Below, one piece after another: positions 30,319-39,638 of a stretch of DNA of 64,000 nt; the stretch's first letter is position 1; each line of letters begins with the position of its first letter. The DNA lies in the NCBI RefSeq assembly GCF_013334205.1, contig NZ_CP054424.1, forward strand, positions 516,001 through 580,000, given 5' to 3'. The notes under the pieces are model-generated. The model did no database searches. It was not told the DNA's origin and worked only from the letters and a program-made list of their open reading frames with translations. The position numbers and the translations under genes are program-made. This stretch comes from Rhodoferax sp. BAB1 (GTDB lineage: Bacteria; Pseudomonadota; Gammaproteobacteria; Burkholderiales; Burkholderiaceae_C).

Positions 30319-31806
30319 ATGGACCCGCACCCTGTCCCTGCCCCGCTCCGGCCATGGCTCACCGTTGCCGGCCTGCTGGCGCTCGCCACGCTGCTGGGCT
30401 GGGTGCTGGATGCGCAGGTTTCGCTGACCAGCCAGGCCATGATCTATGTGCTGGCGGTCGTGATCGCAGCTTACCGCTTGGCCTGGCAGGCGTCGCTGGC
30501 CTGTGCCGTGGGGGCTGTCATCGCCCTGAACTTCTTTTTCGTGCCGCCGCGCTGGACCTTTGATGTCGAGAGTCGCGAGCACTTCATCGCGCTGGCGGTT
30601 ATGCTGGTGGTGGCACTGGTCATCAGCCGGCTGGCCAGTGGCTTGCGGCGTGAAACGGAGATCGCACGGGTCAACGAGCAGCGGGCGCGCCAGTTGCAGA
30701 CGCTGGCGGGTGAGCTGGTGACTGCTACACAGCCGACGGACGTATGGCAACTTGGACAGGTGGCACTGGGCGCCGCCTTTGCCGGCCCTTGCCAGCTGGT
30801 CCTGGCCGGTGGCATGGGGGAACCTGCGCCCGACGGCGACCTGGAGCCGCAGGTCCGTGACGGCCTGCGCAGCTGCATGAAGGAGCGCGCCGTGCTGGGG
30901 CCGGGCACCGGGCGCTGGCCCGGATTGGAGGCCTGGTACCTGCCGCTGCGTGACCAGGACGAGGTGTTCGGGGCTGCGTGCGTGCGCCCGGCCCTGGCAA
31001 GCGATGAAGCCGGGCGCGAACATGCACAGGCCTTGTGCGCCCTGCTGGCACAGGCCCTGGGGCGTTTGCGCCTGGGGCATGCCATGCAGGTGGCGCAGAG
31101 CGAGGCCGATCGCCAGCAACTGCAAAGTACTTTCCTGGCGGCCATCTCGCACGACCTGCGCACACCGCTGGCGGCCATCGTCGCGGCGGCCTCGTCCCTG
31201 CAGACGCAGCGCGAGCGGCTCGATGCAGCAGCACAGGCACGCCTGCTGCAGAGCATCGTCAATGAAGCGAACTACCTGAGCAGCATGAGCGACAACACCC
31301 TGCAGCTGCTGCGCCTGGCCCAGCCGGGTCAGGCTTTGCAGCTCGGCTGGGAATCGCTGGAGGAGATCGTCGGTGCGGTGCTGGGCCGCGTGCGCCAGCA
31401 CGATCCGGCGCGCCGCATCCGCTCGCGCGTGCCTGAAGGGCTGCCCCTGGTGCGGGCCGATGCCGTGCTGCTATCCCAGTTGCTGACCAACCTGCTCGAC
31501 AACGCGCTCAAGTACAGCGAGGGTGAAGTGGAGCTGTCGGTGGTGTCGCGCGATGGACGTGTGGATGTCTGTGTCAAGGACCGGGGCCCCGGTGTCCCCG
31601 AGGCCGAGCGCGAAGCCGTCTTCCTGCCCTATGTGCGCGGCGACCGCGCGGGTCGGCGCGGCACGGGCCTGGGGCTGGCAGTGTGTCGCGCCATCGCCCA
31701 GGCGCACGGGGCTCAACTGCTGCTGCGTCCGCGTGCCGGTGGCGGCAGCAGCTTCTGCCTGCAACTGCCGGTCGAACCGCAACCCGCGACACCGGAGGCA
31801 GCATGA
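30319..31806 (+). CDS. KdpD-like sensor histidine kinase (DUF4118, no N-terminal KdpD domain)
   Basis: This 495-residue kinase starts directly with the four-helix DUF4118 membrane domain (LNFFFVPPRWTFDV is the KdpD hallmark). A GAF-like segment follows, then HisKA (AAISHDLRTPLAAIV, with the phospho-acceptor His) and HATPase (NLLDNALKYS, DRGPGVPEAE, GRRGTGLGLAV). The large N-terminal ATP-binding/USP region of E. coli KdpD is absent. It is followed by its regulator and then kup, with no kdpFABC in the window, so it probably senses K+ or envelope state for Kup-type uptake. Confidence 0.92.
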   Translation: MDPHPVPAPLRPWLTVAGLLALATLLGWVLDAQVSLTSQAMIYVLAVVIAAYRLAWQASLACAVGAVIALNFFFVPPRWTFDVESREHFIALAVMLVVALVISRLASGLRRETEIARVNEQRARQLQTLAGELVTATQPTDVWQLGQVALGAAFAGPCQLVLAGGMGEPAPDGDLEPQVRDGLRSCMKERAVLGPGTGRWPGLEAWYLPLRDQDEVFGAACVRPALASDEAGREHAQALCALLAQALGRLRLGHAMQVAQSEADRQQLQSTFLAAISHDLRTPLAAIVAAASSLQTQRERLDAAAQARLLQSIVNEANYLSSMSDNTLQLLRLAQPGQALQLGWESLEEIVGAVLGRVRQHDPARRIRSRVPEGLPLVRADAVLLSQLLTNLLDNALKYSEGEVELSVVSRDGRVDVCVKDRGPGVPEAEREAVFLPYVRGDRAGRRGTGLGLAVCRAIAQAHGAQLLLRPRAGGGSSFCLQLPVEPQPATPEAA

Positions 31807-31864
31807 GCCCCGCCCGGCCGCCCGAAGGGGCTCGCACCGTAGTGCGCCGCACGGAGGTTTCTCC

Positions 31865-32551
31865 ATGAGCCTGCGCGTGCTGGTGGTCGAGGACGACCGC
31901 GAAATCCGCACCCTGGTGCAGTCTGCGCTGGCGGTCGAGGGTTTCGAGGTGCAGACGGCGGTGACGCTGAGCGAAGCCACCGCGCTTGTGCAGCACAGCC
32001 CGCCTGACCTCATCGTGCTCGACCTGGGCCTGCCCGACGGCGAGGGACTGCAGCTGGTGCGCGAAGTGCGTCGCCAGTCCAGCCTGCCCATCGTCGTGGT
32101 CTCGGCGCGCCACCAGGAAGAACAGAAGATCGTGCTGCTCGACGCCGGCGCCGATGACTACCTGACCAAGCCCTTCAGCGTGGCCGAGCTGTTGGCGCGC
32201 ATGCGTGTGGCGTTGCGCCATCGCGGTACGGCCCTGGCGGCGGCAGTCACCGAACACGTGCTGGACGACCTGCGCATCGACCTGGCCACGCGCACCGTGA
32301 CGCGCGATGGCCAGCCCGTGCATCTCACGCCCACGGAGTTCAAGCTCCTGGCCTGTCTGGTGCGCAGCGCCGGCCGGGTGGTGACGCACCGCCAGTTGCT
32401 GGCCGACGTCTGGGGCCCGGAATACACCGAGCACACGCACTACCTGCGCCTGTACATGGGGCAGTTGCGTGCCAAGATCGAACGCGATCCGGCCGAGCCG
32501 CGCCACCTGCTGACCGAAACCGGTGTGGGCTACCGCCTGGCCGGGGACTGA
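31865..32551 (+). CDS. KdpE-like OmpR-family response regulator
   Basis: This 228-residue protein has a receiver domain with acidic pocket EDD, phospho-acceptor Asp in LIVLDLGLPDGEG and Lys in DDYLTKPFS. The C-terminal winged-helix OmpR domain has HLTPTEFKLLACLVRSAGRVVTHRQLL and HYLRLYMGQLRAKIE. The start at 31865 (MSLRVLVVEDD) follows an AGGTTTCTCC leader; longer frames add non-homologous sequence. It lies 58 nt downstream of the kinase gene and 79 nt before kup. Confidence 0.93.
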   Translation: MSLRVLVVEDDREIRTLVQSALAVEGFEVQTAVTLSEATALVQHSPPDLIVLDLGLPDGEGLQLVREVRRQSSLPIVVVSARHQEEQKIVLLDAGADDYLTKPFSVAELLARMRVALRHRGTALAAAVTEHVLDDLRIDLATRTVTRDGQPVHLTPTEFKLLACLVRSAGRVVTHRQLLADVWGPEYTEHTHYLRLYMGQLRAKIERDPAEPRHLLTETGVGYRLAGD

Positions 32552-32582
32552 ATCGGCACCAGTGCGCGCCATCCATATGCGT

Positions 32583-32590
32583 TCCTGATG
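32583..32590 (+). promoter_or_regulatory. TCCTGATG element upstream of kup
   Basis: A single copy of the octamer that is repeated before the kinase gene. It lies 48 bp before the kup start and is a candidate response-regulator half-site. Confidence 0.3.
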
Positions 32591-32630
32591 CCTGCGCGGC
32601 GACAGTCGCAACCATGCTCACTCTGCATGG

Positions 32631-34517
32631 ATGGATATGAATCAGCAAACGCAGGGCCGCGAAGGCCTGGCCGCCCTGACCCTGGGCGCACTCGGTGTGG
32701 TGTACGGCGACATCGGCACCAGCCCGCTCTACACCATGAAGGAAGTTTTCGGACCGCATACCGGCATACCGCTGGACGCCCCGCACCTGATCGGCGCGGT
32801 GTCGACCATCTTCTGGGGCCTGATGCTGGTGGTGACGCTCAAGTACGTGCTGCTCATCCTGCGCGCCGACAATCGCGGCGAGGGCGGCATCATGGCGCTC
32901 ACGGCGCTGGCGGCGCAGGCCGCTGGCAAGACCCACCGGCGGCGCGTGGCTCTGCTGCTGGTAGGGGTGATGGGCGCGGCGCTTTTTTATGGCGACAGCG
33001 TCATCACGCCTGCCATCTCGGTGCTCAGTGCCGTCGAGGGGCTGGAGGTGGTCACACCTCTGCTCAAGCCTTATGTCCTGCCTGTCACCGCGGCTGTGCT
33101 GGTGGCCCTGTTTGCCGTGCAGCGCTACGGCACGGGACTGGTAGGCAGATTGTTCGGTCCTATCATCCTGCTGTGGTTCAGCGTGCTGGCCCTGACCGGC
33201 GTGGTGGAGATCCTGCGTGAACCGGCCATCCTGGCCGCGCTCAACCCACTCGAGGCGCTGGCCTTCCTGCGCGCGCAGGGCTGGCACATGTTCGTGGCCC
33301 TGGGCGCCATCGTGCTGGCCTTCACCGGTGCCGAGGCGCTGTATGCCGACATGGGACACTTCGGCAAGCGGCCTATCCAGCTGGCATGGACCGGCCTGGT
33401 GCTGCCGGCGCTGGCGCTCAATTACATGGGGCAGGGCGCCTTGCTGATGCGTGACCCGAGCGCGCTGGAAAGTCCCTTCTACCGCCTGTTCCCGGCCGCC
33501 TGGCTGATTCCTGCCGTGGTACTGGCCACCCTGGCCACGGTGATCGCCTCGCAGGCAGTCATCTCGGGTGCCTATTCCATGACCAAACAGGCCATGCAAC
33601 TGGGCCTTCTGCCGCGCCTGCAGGTGCATTACACGTCCACCCGGGAAGCGGGGCAGATCTACATGCCCCAGGTCAACTGGCTGCTGCTGGCCGCGGTGCT
33701 GCTGGCGGTGGTGGGTTTCGGCAGCTCGTCCGCGCTGGCCTCGGCCTATGGCATCGCGGTGACGGTCACCATGCTGATCACCACCGCGCTGACTTTCTTT
33801 GTCATCCGCCATGCCTGGAACTACCCGCTGCCACTGGCGCTGGCGGCCACCGGCGCCTTCCTGTTGCTCGACGCCATGCTGGTGGCTGCGTGCATGCTGA
33901 AGTTCCTGGACGGTGGCTGGTTCCCCTTGGTCGCGGGCGTGCTGATCTTCCTCGTCATGGCCACCTGGCGGCGCGGGCGCGAGCTGTTGCTCGACAATAT
34001 CCGCCAGGGCGACCCCGAGTTGTTGCCTTTCATCGGCACTCTCTCGGCCGAGGCCATGCACCGCGTCCCGCGCACAGCCGTGTATGCCGTGGCCAACCCG
34101 GACACGGTGCCGCAGGCGCTGATGCACAACCTCAAGCACAACCAGGTGCTGCACGAGCGCAACCTGATTCTCACAGTCGTCTTCCATGATGTGCCCTGGA
34201 TCCCCTTCGAGGAGCGGGTGCAGGTCACGCCGCTGGTGCCGGGTTTCTGGAAGGTGCAGATCAATTACGGTTTCCAGAACCAGCCGGACATCCCGAAGGC
34301 GCTGGAGCTGTGCCAGGCCCAGGGCCTGCCCATCAACCTGTTCGAGACGTCCTACTTCCTGAGCCGCGAGATCGTGGTGCCCACGCGAGGTGCCGGCATG
34401 GCACGCTGGCGCGAAGCGCTGTTTGCCCTGATGTCGCGCAACGCGGGCAATGTGGCGGACTTCTTCCGCCTGCCCAACAATTGCGTGATCGAGCTGGGGA
34501 CGCGGGTGCAGATCTGA
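32631..34517 (+). CDS. kup: Low-affinity potassium uptake protein Kup (TrkD)
   Basis: This 628-residue inner-membrane K+/H+ symporter has about twelve membrane helices and a C-terminal cytoplasmic domain of about 170 residues. The N-terminal signature is [44 protein letters not shown] is seen with Ala in the first turn, and [17 protein letters not shown] lies mid-protein. The second ATG at 32637 (MNQQ) is also possible. Placement behind a KdpD/KdpE-like pair suggests regulated expression. Confidence 0.96.
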   Translation: MDMNQQTQGREGLAALTLGALGVVYGDIGTSPLYTMKEVFGPHTGIPLDAPHLIGAVSTIFWGLMLVVTLKYVLLILRADNRGEGGIMALTALAAQAAGKTHRRRVALLLVGVMGAALFYGDSVITPAISVLSAVEGLEVVTPLLKPYVLPVTAAVLVALFAVQRYGTGLVGRLFGPIILLWFSVLALTGVVEILREPAILAALNPLEALAFLRAQGWHMFVALGAIVLAFTGAEALYADMGHFGKRPIQLAWTGLVLPALALNYMGQGALLMRDPSALESPFYRLFPAAWLIPAVVLATLATVIASQAVISGAYSMTKQAMQLGLLPRLQVHYTSTREAGQIYMPQVNWLLLAAVLLAVVGFGSSSALASAYGIAVTVTMLITTALTFFVIRHAWNYPLPLALAATGAFLLLDAMLVAACMLKFLDGGWFPLVAGVLIFLVMATWRRGRELLLDNIRQGDPELLPFIGTLSAEAMHRVPRTAVYAVANPDTVPQALMHNLKHNQVLHERNLILTVVFHDVPWIPFEERVQVTPLVPGFWKVQINYGFQNQPDIPKALELCQAQGLPINLFETSYFLSREIVVPTRGAGMARWREALFALMSRNAGNVADFFRLPNNCVIELGTRVQI

Positions 34518-34545
34518 TGCGAGAGGAAGAGCTGGCGCCTGCCGC

Positions 34546-35457
34546 TCAGGCGTGGCTGCGACGCAGCCTCAATTGATTCGGTAGCGGCAGCGAGCGGCGC
34601 AGGATGTCGTCGGCCAGCCAGAGCGCCGACTTGCGGGCGCGTTCGGCCACCATGGGCAGGGGCATCTGCACGAAATCGTCGTTGAAGACCTCGAAGCTGT
34701 AGTCGCCGGCATAACCGAGCCGGTCGAGCTTCTGCACCAGATCGATGAGCTCGGTGGTGTGCACGCCTTCGCCGGGGAAGACCCGGTAGGTGCGCGCCGT
34801 GGCCATGCGCTCCTCGAAGGTGGGTGTTTCATTCCACATGAAGTCGGAGAGCTGGACCAGGAAGATCCTGGACGGGTCGAGGTCGAGGATGCCGTCCAGC
34901 GGCGTCTTGGCGGCCAGGATGTGGTACGAGTCGATGCAGACGCCCAGGTTGGGCGCGTCGGCACGGTTGACCACGTCCCAGGCCGTGGTGTATTCGTTGA
35001 TGGTACGGCCCCAGGACAGGCCCTCGTAGGCGATGCGGATGCCGAAGGGCACGGCCAGCATGGCCAGCTTGCGCAGGTCGCGTGCGATGTGGTCCAGGTC
35101 CTGGCTCGCGTGGGCCGAGGTGGAGGAACAGGCCAGCAGCACGTCGCAGCCCAGTTCGGCGCACATCTCCAGCATGGTCTTGGCGATGTCGACCTTGTAG
35201 TCGTGCAGGTGGCCGCTCAGGCCTTCGAAGTCGCGTAGCACCTGGAAACCCGTGCCACGCAGCCCGCTCTCACGCACTTCCTGCGCGGCGGCCTTCCAGC
35301 CGCCGGGGTGGCCGACCAGGTCATTGGCCTTGAGCATGACCTGGCTGAAGCCGGCGTCTTTCATGGCCTGCAGCTTGGCCTGCAGCGGACCGGCCAGGGT
35401 GATGGTGTCCATCCCGAAACCGCGGATGGCTTCCTCCATGCTGCGCCGGTCGTTCAT
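34546..35457 (-). CDS. Sugar phosphate isomerase/epimerase family protein (3-dehydroshikimate dehydratase-like, QuiC N-domain)
   Basis: This 303-residue TIM-barrel (xylose isomerase-like) protein has EGLSWGRTINEYTTAWDVV, LGVCIDSYHILA and a late SFEVFNDDF, which supply the metal-binding acidic and His residues of this family. It corresponds to the N-terminal half of QuiC-type 3-dehydroshikimate dehydratases, which form protocatechuate. Normally this half is fused to a 4-hydroxyphenylpyruvate-dioxygenase-like half; here that half is the separate upstream gene overlapping by 4 nt. It is the last gene of the TetR/TRAP operon. Confidence 0.85.
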   Translation of the reverse strand: MNDRRSMEEAIRGFGMDTITLAGPLQAKLQAMKDAGFSQVMLKANDLVGHPGGWKAAAQEVRESGLRGTGFQVLRDFEGLSGHLHDYKVDIAKTMLEMCAELGCDVLLACSSTSAHASQDLDHIARDLRKLAMLAVPFGIRIAYEGLSWGRTINEYTTAWDVVNRADAPNLGVCIDSYHILAAKTPLDGILDLDPSRIFLVQLSDFMWNETPTFEERMATARTYRVFPGEGVHTTELIDLVQKLDRLGYAGDYSFEVFNDDFVQMPLPMVAERARKSALWLADDILRRSLPLPNQLRLRRSHA

Positions 35458-36374
35458 GTCGGCTCCGCGGCGGAGTGCACGAGCTCGAACACCACGCTGC
35501 CCAGATAGGTCTTGCTGATGGCGCCGCGTTTCCCGCTGTGGGTGGCGGGGCTCTCGACAAACTCGACGCCCCGGGCGCGCAGGGCCTGCACCGCGGCCAG
35601 CACGTCCGGCACACCCAGGCCGATGCGCTGCAGCTGTTCACGCGGATCGGGGGCGTCCACCGCCGGCTCCACCAGCTGGATCATGAAGGACTGGCCGGTG
35701 TGCAGCGCGGGCGTGCGCATGAGCTTGCCCGAGGGCATGATGCCGAAGCGCTGTTCGTCGGGGATCAGCGTGGCGCCCAGCAGGGTCTGGTAGAACTCGA
35801 TCCAGTCGTAGCTGCGGCCGATGCCGATGTACTGGACGATGCCGAAGAAATTGAGGCCGGCCAGCACGGGCGGCTGGGCGGCTGCGCCGGGAATCGGGAT
35901 GAAGTCGACGTCGTAGATCGAGAAGTCCTGGTAGCGGTCGATCAGGTAGATGCGGCTGCCGCCCACGCCGTGGATGGCGGGGATGTTGAGTTCCATCGCG
36001 TCCGGATGGCTGGGCACTTCCCAGCCGCCGCGTTCCAGCACGTACTCGCGCGCGGCGCGCGCACTGCGCACCCGCAGCGCGATGGCGCTGATGCTGGGGT
36101 GGTCGGCGCCGTGGCTGGCGCCCAGCGCGTCCGGCGGGTGGGCGTTGACCACGATGCTCAGCGTGCCCTGGCGGTAGAGCGTGACTTCGCGCGAGCGGTG
36201 GCGCGCTACCGGCCGGAAACCCATCATCTCCAGCACCTGGCCCAGGGCCTGGGGCTTGAGCGTGGCGTACTCGATAAATTCGATGCCGTCCAGGGCTATG
36301 GGGTTGGAGACATCGCTGAAAGAATCCTGCAGCGGTTCGCGCGCATGTTCGGGTTGTAGCAATAGGTCGCTCAT
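35454..36374 (-). CDS. VOC family protein, 4-hydroxyphenylpyruvate dioxygenase-like (QuiC C-domain)
   Basis: This 306-residue protein has two vicinal-oxygen-chelate repeats. Early LDGIEFIEYATLKPQALGQVLEMMGF, then HPSISAIALRVRSA, FFGIVQYIGIGRSYDWIEFYQTLLG, and a final KTYLGSVVFELVHS show the HPPD-like pattern. In bifunctional QuiC1 this domain follows the dehydratase. Here the order is reversed on the transcript (VOC gene first) with an ATGA overlap, so the pair probably works as a complex. True HPPD activity is unlikely in this context. Confidence 0.83.
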   Translation of the reverse strand: MSDLLLQPEHAREPLQDSFSDVSNPIALDGIEFIEYATLKPQALGQVLEMMGFRPVARHRSREVTLYRQGTLSIVVNAHPPDALGASHGADHPSISAIALRVRSARAAREYVLERGGWEVPSHPDAMELNIPAIHGVGGSRIYLIDRYQDFSIYDVDFIPIPGAAAQPPVLAGLNFFGIVQYIGIGRSYDWIEFYQTLLGATLIPDEQRFGIMPSGKLMRTPALHTGQSFMIQLVEPAVDAPDPREQLQRIGLGVPDVLAAVQALRARGVEFVESPATHSGKRGAISKTYLGSVVFELVHSAAEPT

Positions 36375-36395
36375 GGGCGGTCTCCAGCAGGGGTG

Positions 36396-37256
36396 TCAGT
36401 CGTTCAGGCGTGCTACGGCGCGCAGCTGGTCGGCCGTGGCTGTGGGGTAGCCGAAAAACTCCAGATAGGCCGGGATCATCTCGAACAGCATGTCCGAGCC
36501 CACCTGGATGCGGCAGCCACGCGCCTGCGCGGCTTTGAGAAAGGCGGTCATCTCGGTGCGCATGACCACTTCGCCAACAAAGGTGTTGGCGGACAGGCGC
36601 TCGATGTCGATGGGCAGCGGGTCGCCGGGGTTCATGCCCAGCGGCGTGCCGTTGACGACCAGGTCGAAACCGGCCGGATCCCGGCTGCCGGTGGACACGC
36701 CCAGCAAGGGGTACTCGGTACGCAGCCGATCGGCCAGCGCGTCGGCAGAGGCGCCCTGCAGATCGAATAGCGCCAGGTGGGCCACGCCGGCGCCGGCCAG
36801 CGAGGCGGCAATGGCCGAGCCCACGCCACCGCAACCGACCACCAGCGCCCGTGCGCCCTCCAGCACCATGCCCTTGCGGCGCAGCCCGCGCACGAAACCC
36901 TCGCCGTCGAACATGTCGCCGACCAGGCGGCCGTCCGCCAGCCGCTTGACGGCATTGCAGGCGCCGGCCACGCGCGCGGTGCGCGTGACCTCGTCGAGCA
37001 GGCCCACGGTGCTGACCTTGTGTGGCATGGTGATCAGCGCGCCGCGTATGTTTTCCAGCCGGAACAGGTTATGCAGCACCTCGGCGAACGCCTCGGGCCT
37101 GCAGCCCATGGGCACCACCACCGCATTGACCCCGACCGACTCGAAGTAGGGGTTGTAGATCAGCGGGGCCTTGAAGGCATGGGTGGGGAAACCCAGATGG
37201 GCGATCAGCTCGGTGTCGCCGTTGATCAGGGTGCCCTGGAAGGCTCGTGCGTTCAT
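36396..37256 (-). CDS. Shikimate/quinate dehydrogenase family protein (AroE-like)
   Basis: This 286-residue protein has an N-terminal substrate-binding domain (LINGDTELIAHLGFPTHAFKAP; GALITMPHKVSTVGLLDEV, with the catalytic Lys) and a Rossmann domain (ALVVGCGGVGSAIAASLAGAG). It lies inside a catabolic gene set with a TRAP transporter and the QuiC-like halves, so a role in quinate or shikimate breakdown is more likely than a biosynthetic one. The AroE needed for aromatic amino acids should be elsewhere. It starts 19 nt after the dctP-type gene stop. Confidence 0.88.
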   Translation of the reverse strand: MNARAFQGTLINGDTELIAHLGFPTHAFKAPLIYNPYFESVGVNAVVVPMGCRPEAFAEVLHNLFRLENIRGALITMPHKVSTVGLLDEVTRTARVAGACNAVKRLADGRLVGDMFDGEGFVRGLRRKGMVLEGARALVVGCGGVGSAIAASLAGAGVAHLALFDLQGASADALADRLRTEYPLLGVSTGSRDPAGFDLVVNGTPLGMNPGDPLPIDIERLSANTFVGEVVMRTEMTAFLKAAQARGCRIQVGSDMLFEMIPAYLEFFGYPTATADQLRAVARLND

Positions 37257-37275
37257 CGCGGTGCTGCGCTCTTCT

Positions 37276-38274
37276 TTACTTGCGGATGCGGGCCAGCTCG
37301 GCCATCATGGCGCTGACGGTGGCCTCACCCACGCTGGCGGAATGCTTGGCGATCACGGGTTTCATCTTCTCGCGCAGCTTGGCCACTTCGGCCGGCGGCA
37401 GTTCGGTGACCTGCATGCCGTTCTTCTTCAGCGTCTCCAGCAGGCTGCCGGCCAGGGCGCGCGACTGCTGGCGCTGGAACTTGCTGGACTCGTTCACGGC
37501 GTCCTGCACGATCTTCTTTTCGTCGGCCGACAGAGCGTCCCAGACCTTCTTGCTGATCACGACGGACTGCGGGTTGTACTGGTGGCTGGTCAGGGCCAGG
37601 TGCTTCTGCACTTCAAAGAGCTTGGCGCCATTGATGGTGGCGACCGGGTTTTCCTGGCCGTCCACCGCCTTCTGCTCCAGCGCGGCATACAGCTCGGGGA
37701 AGGGCAGCGGGGTGGGGTTGGCGCCCAGGGCGGAGACCCAGTCCACGTTGATCGGGTTGGGGATCACACGCAGCTTCAGGCCGGCCAGGTCTTCGACCTT
37801 GTTGATGGGGCGCTTGCTGTTGCTGATGTGGCGAAAGCCCAGCTCGTAATAACCCAGGCCGACCAGGCCCTTCTCTTCGAGCTTGGCGTGCAGGGCCTTG
37901 CCGAAGCTGCCGTCGACCACGGCATCGGCTTCGGCCGGGTTGGCGAAGAGGAAGGGGAAGTCGTAGATGGCGAAGTCTTTCACCAGGCTGGCGAAGATGC
38001 CCGAATTCATGGACGCCATCTCCAGCGTGCCGCCTTGCAGGGCCGACACATTGGCCTGGTCGCTGCCCAGGGCGCCACCGGGATAGACGGTGACCTTGAG
38101 CTTGCCGCCGGACTTGGCTTCGACGATCTCGGCGAACTTGTCCATGCCCAGCACGATGGGGTGGCCCTTGGCGTTCTGGTTGACGAACTTCAGGGTCTTG
38201 GTCTGGGCCTGGGCCAGGCCGAAGGCCGTGACACAGATGGCTGCCGCCAGGGTCTTGAGGACGAGTCGTTTCAT
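37276..38274 (-). CDS. TRAP transporter substrate-binding protein (DctP family)
   Basis: This 332-residue periplasmic protein has a signal peptide (MKRLVLKTLAAAICVTAFGLAQA) and the DctP fold: KTLKFVNQNAKGHPIVLGMDKFAEIVEAKSGGKL begins the mature part, AGLKLRVIPNPINVDWVSALGANPTPLPFPELYAALEQKAVDGQENP is the substrate-Arg region, split here by description only as the LRVIPNP and ALEQKAVDGQENP segments. Context suggests uptake of quinate, shikimate or a related hydroaromatic acid. It is encoded 86 nt downstream of the large membrane subunit. The start at 38274 gives the signal peptide. Confidence 0.92.
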   Translation of the reverse strand: MKRLVLKTLAAAICVTAFGLAQAQTKTLKFVNQNAKGHPIVLGMDKFAEIVEAKSGGKLKVTVYPGGALGSDQANVSALQGGTLEMASMNSGIFASLVKDFAIYDFPFLFANPAEADAVVDGSFGKALHAKLEEKGLVGLGYYELGFRHISNSKRPINKVEDLAGLKLRVIPNPINVDWVSALGANPTPLPFPELYAALEQKAVDGQENPVATINGAKLFEVQKHLALTSHQYNPQSVVISKKVWDALSADEKKIVQDAVNESSKFQRQQSRALAGSLLETLKKNGMQVTELPPAEVAKLREKMKPVIAKHSASVGEATVSAMMAELARIRK

Positions 38275-38360
38275 GGTTTGTCTCCGTCTATGTTTACGGG
38301 CCGCCGGGTTCTGGGACAACTGCGGTGGCGTACCCTGGTGCCGCAGTCATCGTCTTGAAA

Positions 38361-39638
38361 TCAATAAAACCAGCGCGCCGGCACCATCACCAGGGCCGGG
38401 AACAGCACCAGCAGGAACATCAGCGCGAACTGCGCCAGCATGAAGGGCCACACGCCCTTGGTCACCTCGTCCATGCTCAGCTTGCCCACGCCGGCCACCG
38501 TGCTCAGCACGGTGCCCACCGGCGGCGTGATCAGCCCGATGGCGTTGTTGATCATGAATAGCACGCCGAAGTACACCGGGTCGATGCCCGCGGCCTTCAC
38601 CAGGGGCATGAAGACCGGCGTGAGGATGACGATGGTGGGTGTCATGTCCATGGCCGTGCCCACCAGCATGGTGATGAGCATCATCACGATCAGCAGCAGG
38701 GTGGGCCGGTCCAGCAGGGGTTGCAGCAGCGAGATCAGCTCGCCGGGCAGGTTGGCCACCGTGATCAGCCAGGCCACGACCATGGCGGCGGCCACCAGGA
38801 ACATGATCACGGCGGTGGTCTGGGCGGCCGACTGGAACAGGCCGAAGAGCTGGCTGAGCTTGAGCTCCTTGTAGACCAGGGTGGAGATCAGCAGCGCGTA
38901 CACGGCGGCGACCACCGCAGCCTCGGTCGGCGTGAAGACGCCGAACTTCAGCCCTACGATCACGATGACCGGCAGGCCCAGCGCGAGTGTGGCGTCCTTC
39001 AGGGCACCCAGCACCTCGGCGCGCGTGGCGCGCGGCGTGAGCGCGACATCGCTCTTGCGTGACAGCAGCCACCAGGTGATGGCCAGCGTGAGGCCCAGCA
39101 TGAGCCCCGGCACGATGCCGGCCAGGAAGAGCTTGGAGATCGAGACATTGGCCGTCACCCCGAAGATCACGAAGCCGATGCTGGGCGGGATGATGGGTGC
39201 AATGATGCTGCCCGCGGCGATCAGGCCGGCCGAACGCGCGCGGTCGTAGCCGGCCCGGTTCATGACGGGCAGCAGCAGCGCGGCCAGGGCGGCGGCATCG
39301 GCCACGGCCGAACCCGAGAGCGCGCCCATGATGACGGCGGCCATGATGCCCACGTAACCCAGTCCGCCGCGCAGATGGCCCACCAGGGTGGTGGCGAAGG
39401 CCACGATGCGTTTGGACAGGCCGCCCGCGTTCATGATCTCGCCGGCCAGCATGAAGAAGGGCACGGCCAGCAGGGGGAAGCTGTTGGCCCCTTCGATCAT
39501 GTTCTGGGCCAGGATCTGCGCGTCGAACATGTTGAGGTGCCACATCAGCGCGGCACCGGTGACCAGCAGGGAGAAGGCGATGGGCACACCCAGCGCCATG
39601 GCGCCCAGCAGGACGGCGAGGAAAATGGCGATGGTCAT
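38361..39638 (-). CDS. TRAP transporter large membrane subunit (DctM family)
   Basis: This 425-residue protein has about twelve membrane segments, with LMLAGEIMNAGGLSKRIV-type N-terminal features (FFMLAGEIMNAGG), GALSGSAVADAAALAALLLPVM and IPPSIGFVIFG, and a late GTAMDMTPTIVILTPVFMPLV. It forms the Na+-driven channel subunit with DctQ. It overlaps the small subunit gene by 4 nt. Confidence 0.95.
   Translation of the reverse strand: MTIAIFLAVLLGAMALGVPIAFSLLVTGAALMWHLNMFDAQILAQNMIEGANSFPLLAVPFFMLAGEIMNAGGLSKRIVAFATTLVGHLRGGLGYVGIMAAVIMGALSGSAVADAAALAALLLPVMNRAGYDRARSAGLIAAGSIIAPIIPPSIGFVIFGVTANVSISKLFLAGIVPGLMLGLTLAITWWLLSRKSDVALTPRATRAEVLGALKDATLALGLPVIVIVGLKFGVFTPTEAAVVAAVYALLISTLVYKELKLSQLFGLFQSAAQTTAVIMFLVAAAMVVAWLITVANLPGELISLLQPLLDRPTLLLIVMMLITMLVGTAMDMTPTIVILTPVFMPLVKAAGIDPVYFGVLFMINNAIGLITPPVGTVLSTVAGVGKLSMDEVTKGVWPFMLAQFALMFLLVLFPALVMVPARWFY

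Noticed and set aside
32340..34187. 615-codon open frame on the minus strand
   Set aside because: Antisense of kup and the end of the response regulator gene; His/Gln-rich shadow sequence.
35454..36374. True 4-hydroxyphenylpyruvate dioxygenase (tyrosine breakdown)
   Set aside because: The VOC pattern is similar, but coupling to the dehydratase-like gene and shikimate dehydrogenase indicates the QuiC-type partner domain instead.
36396..37256. Biosynthetic aroE
   Set aside because: The fold is AroE-like, but its place inside a TRAP/QuiC catabolic operon with a TetR regulator favours a catabolic quinate/shikimate dehydrogenase.
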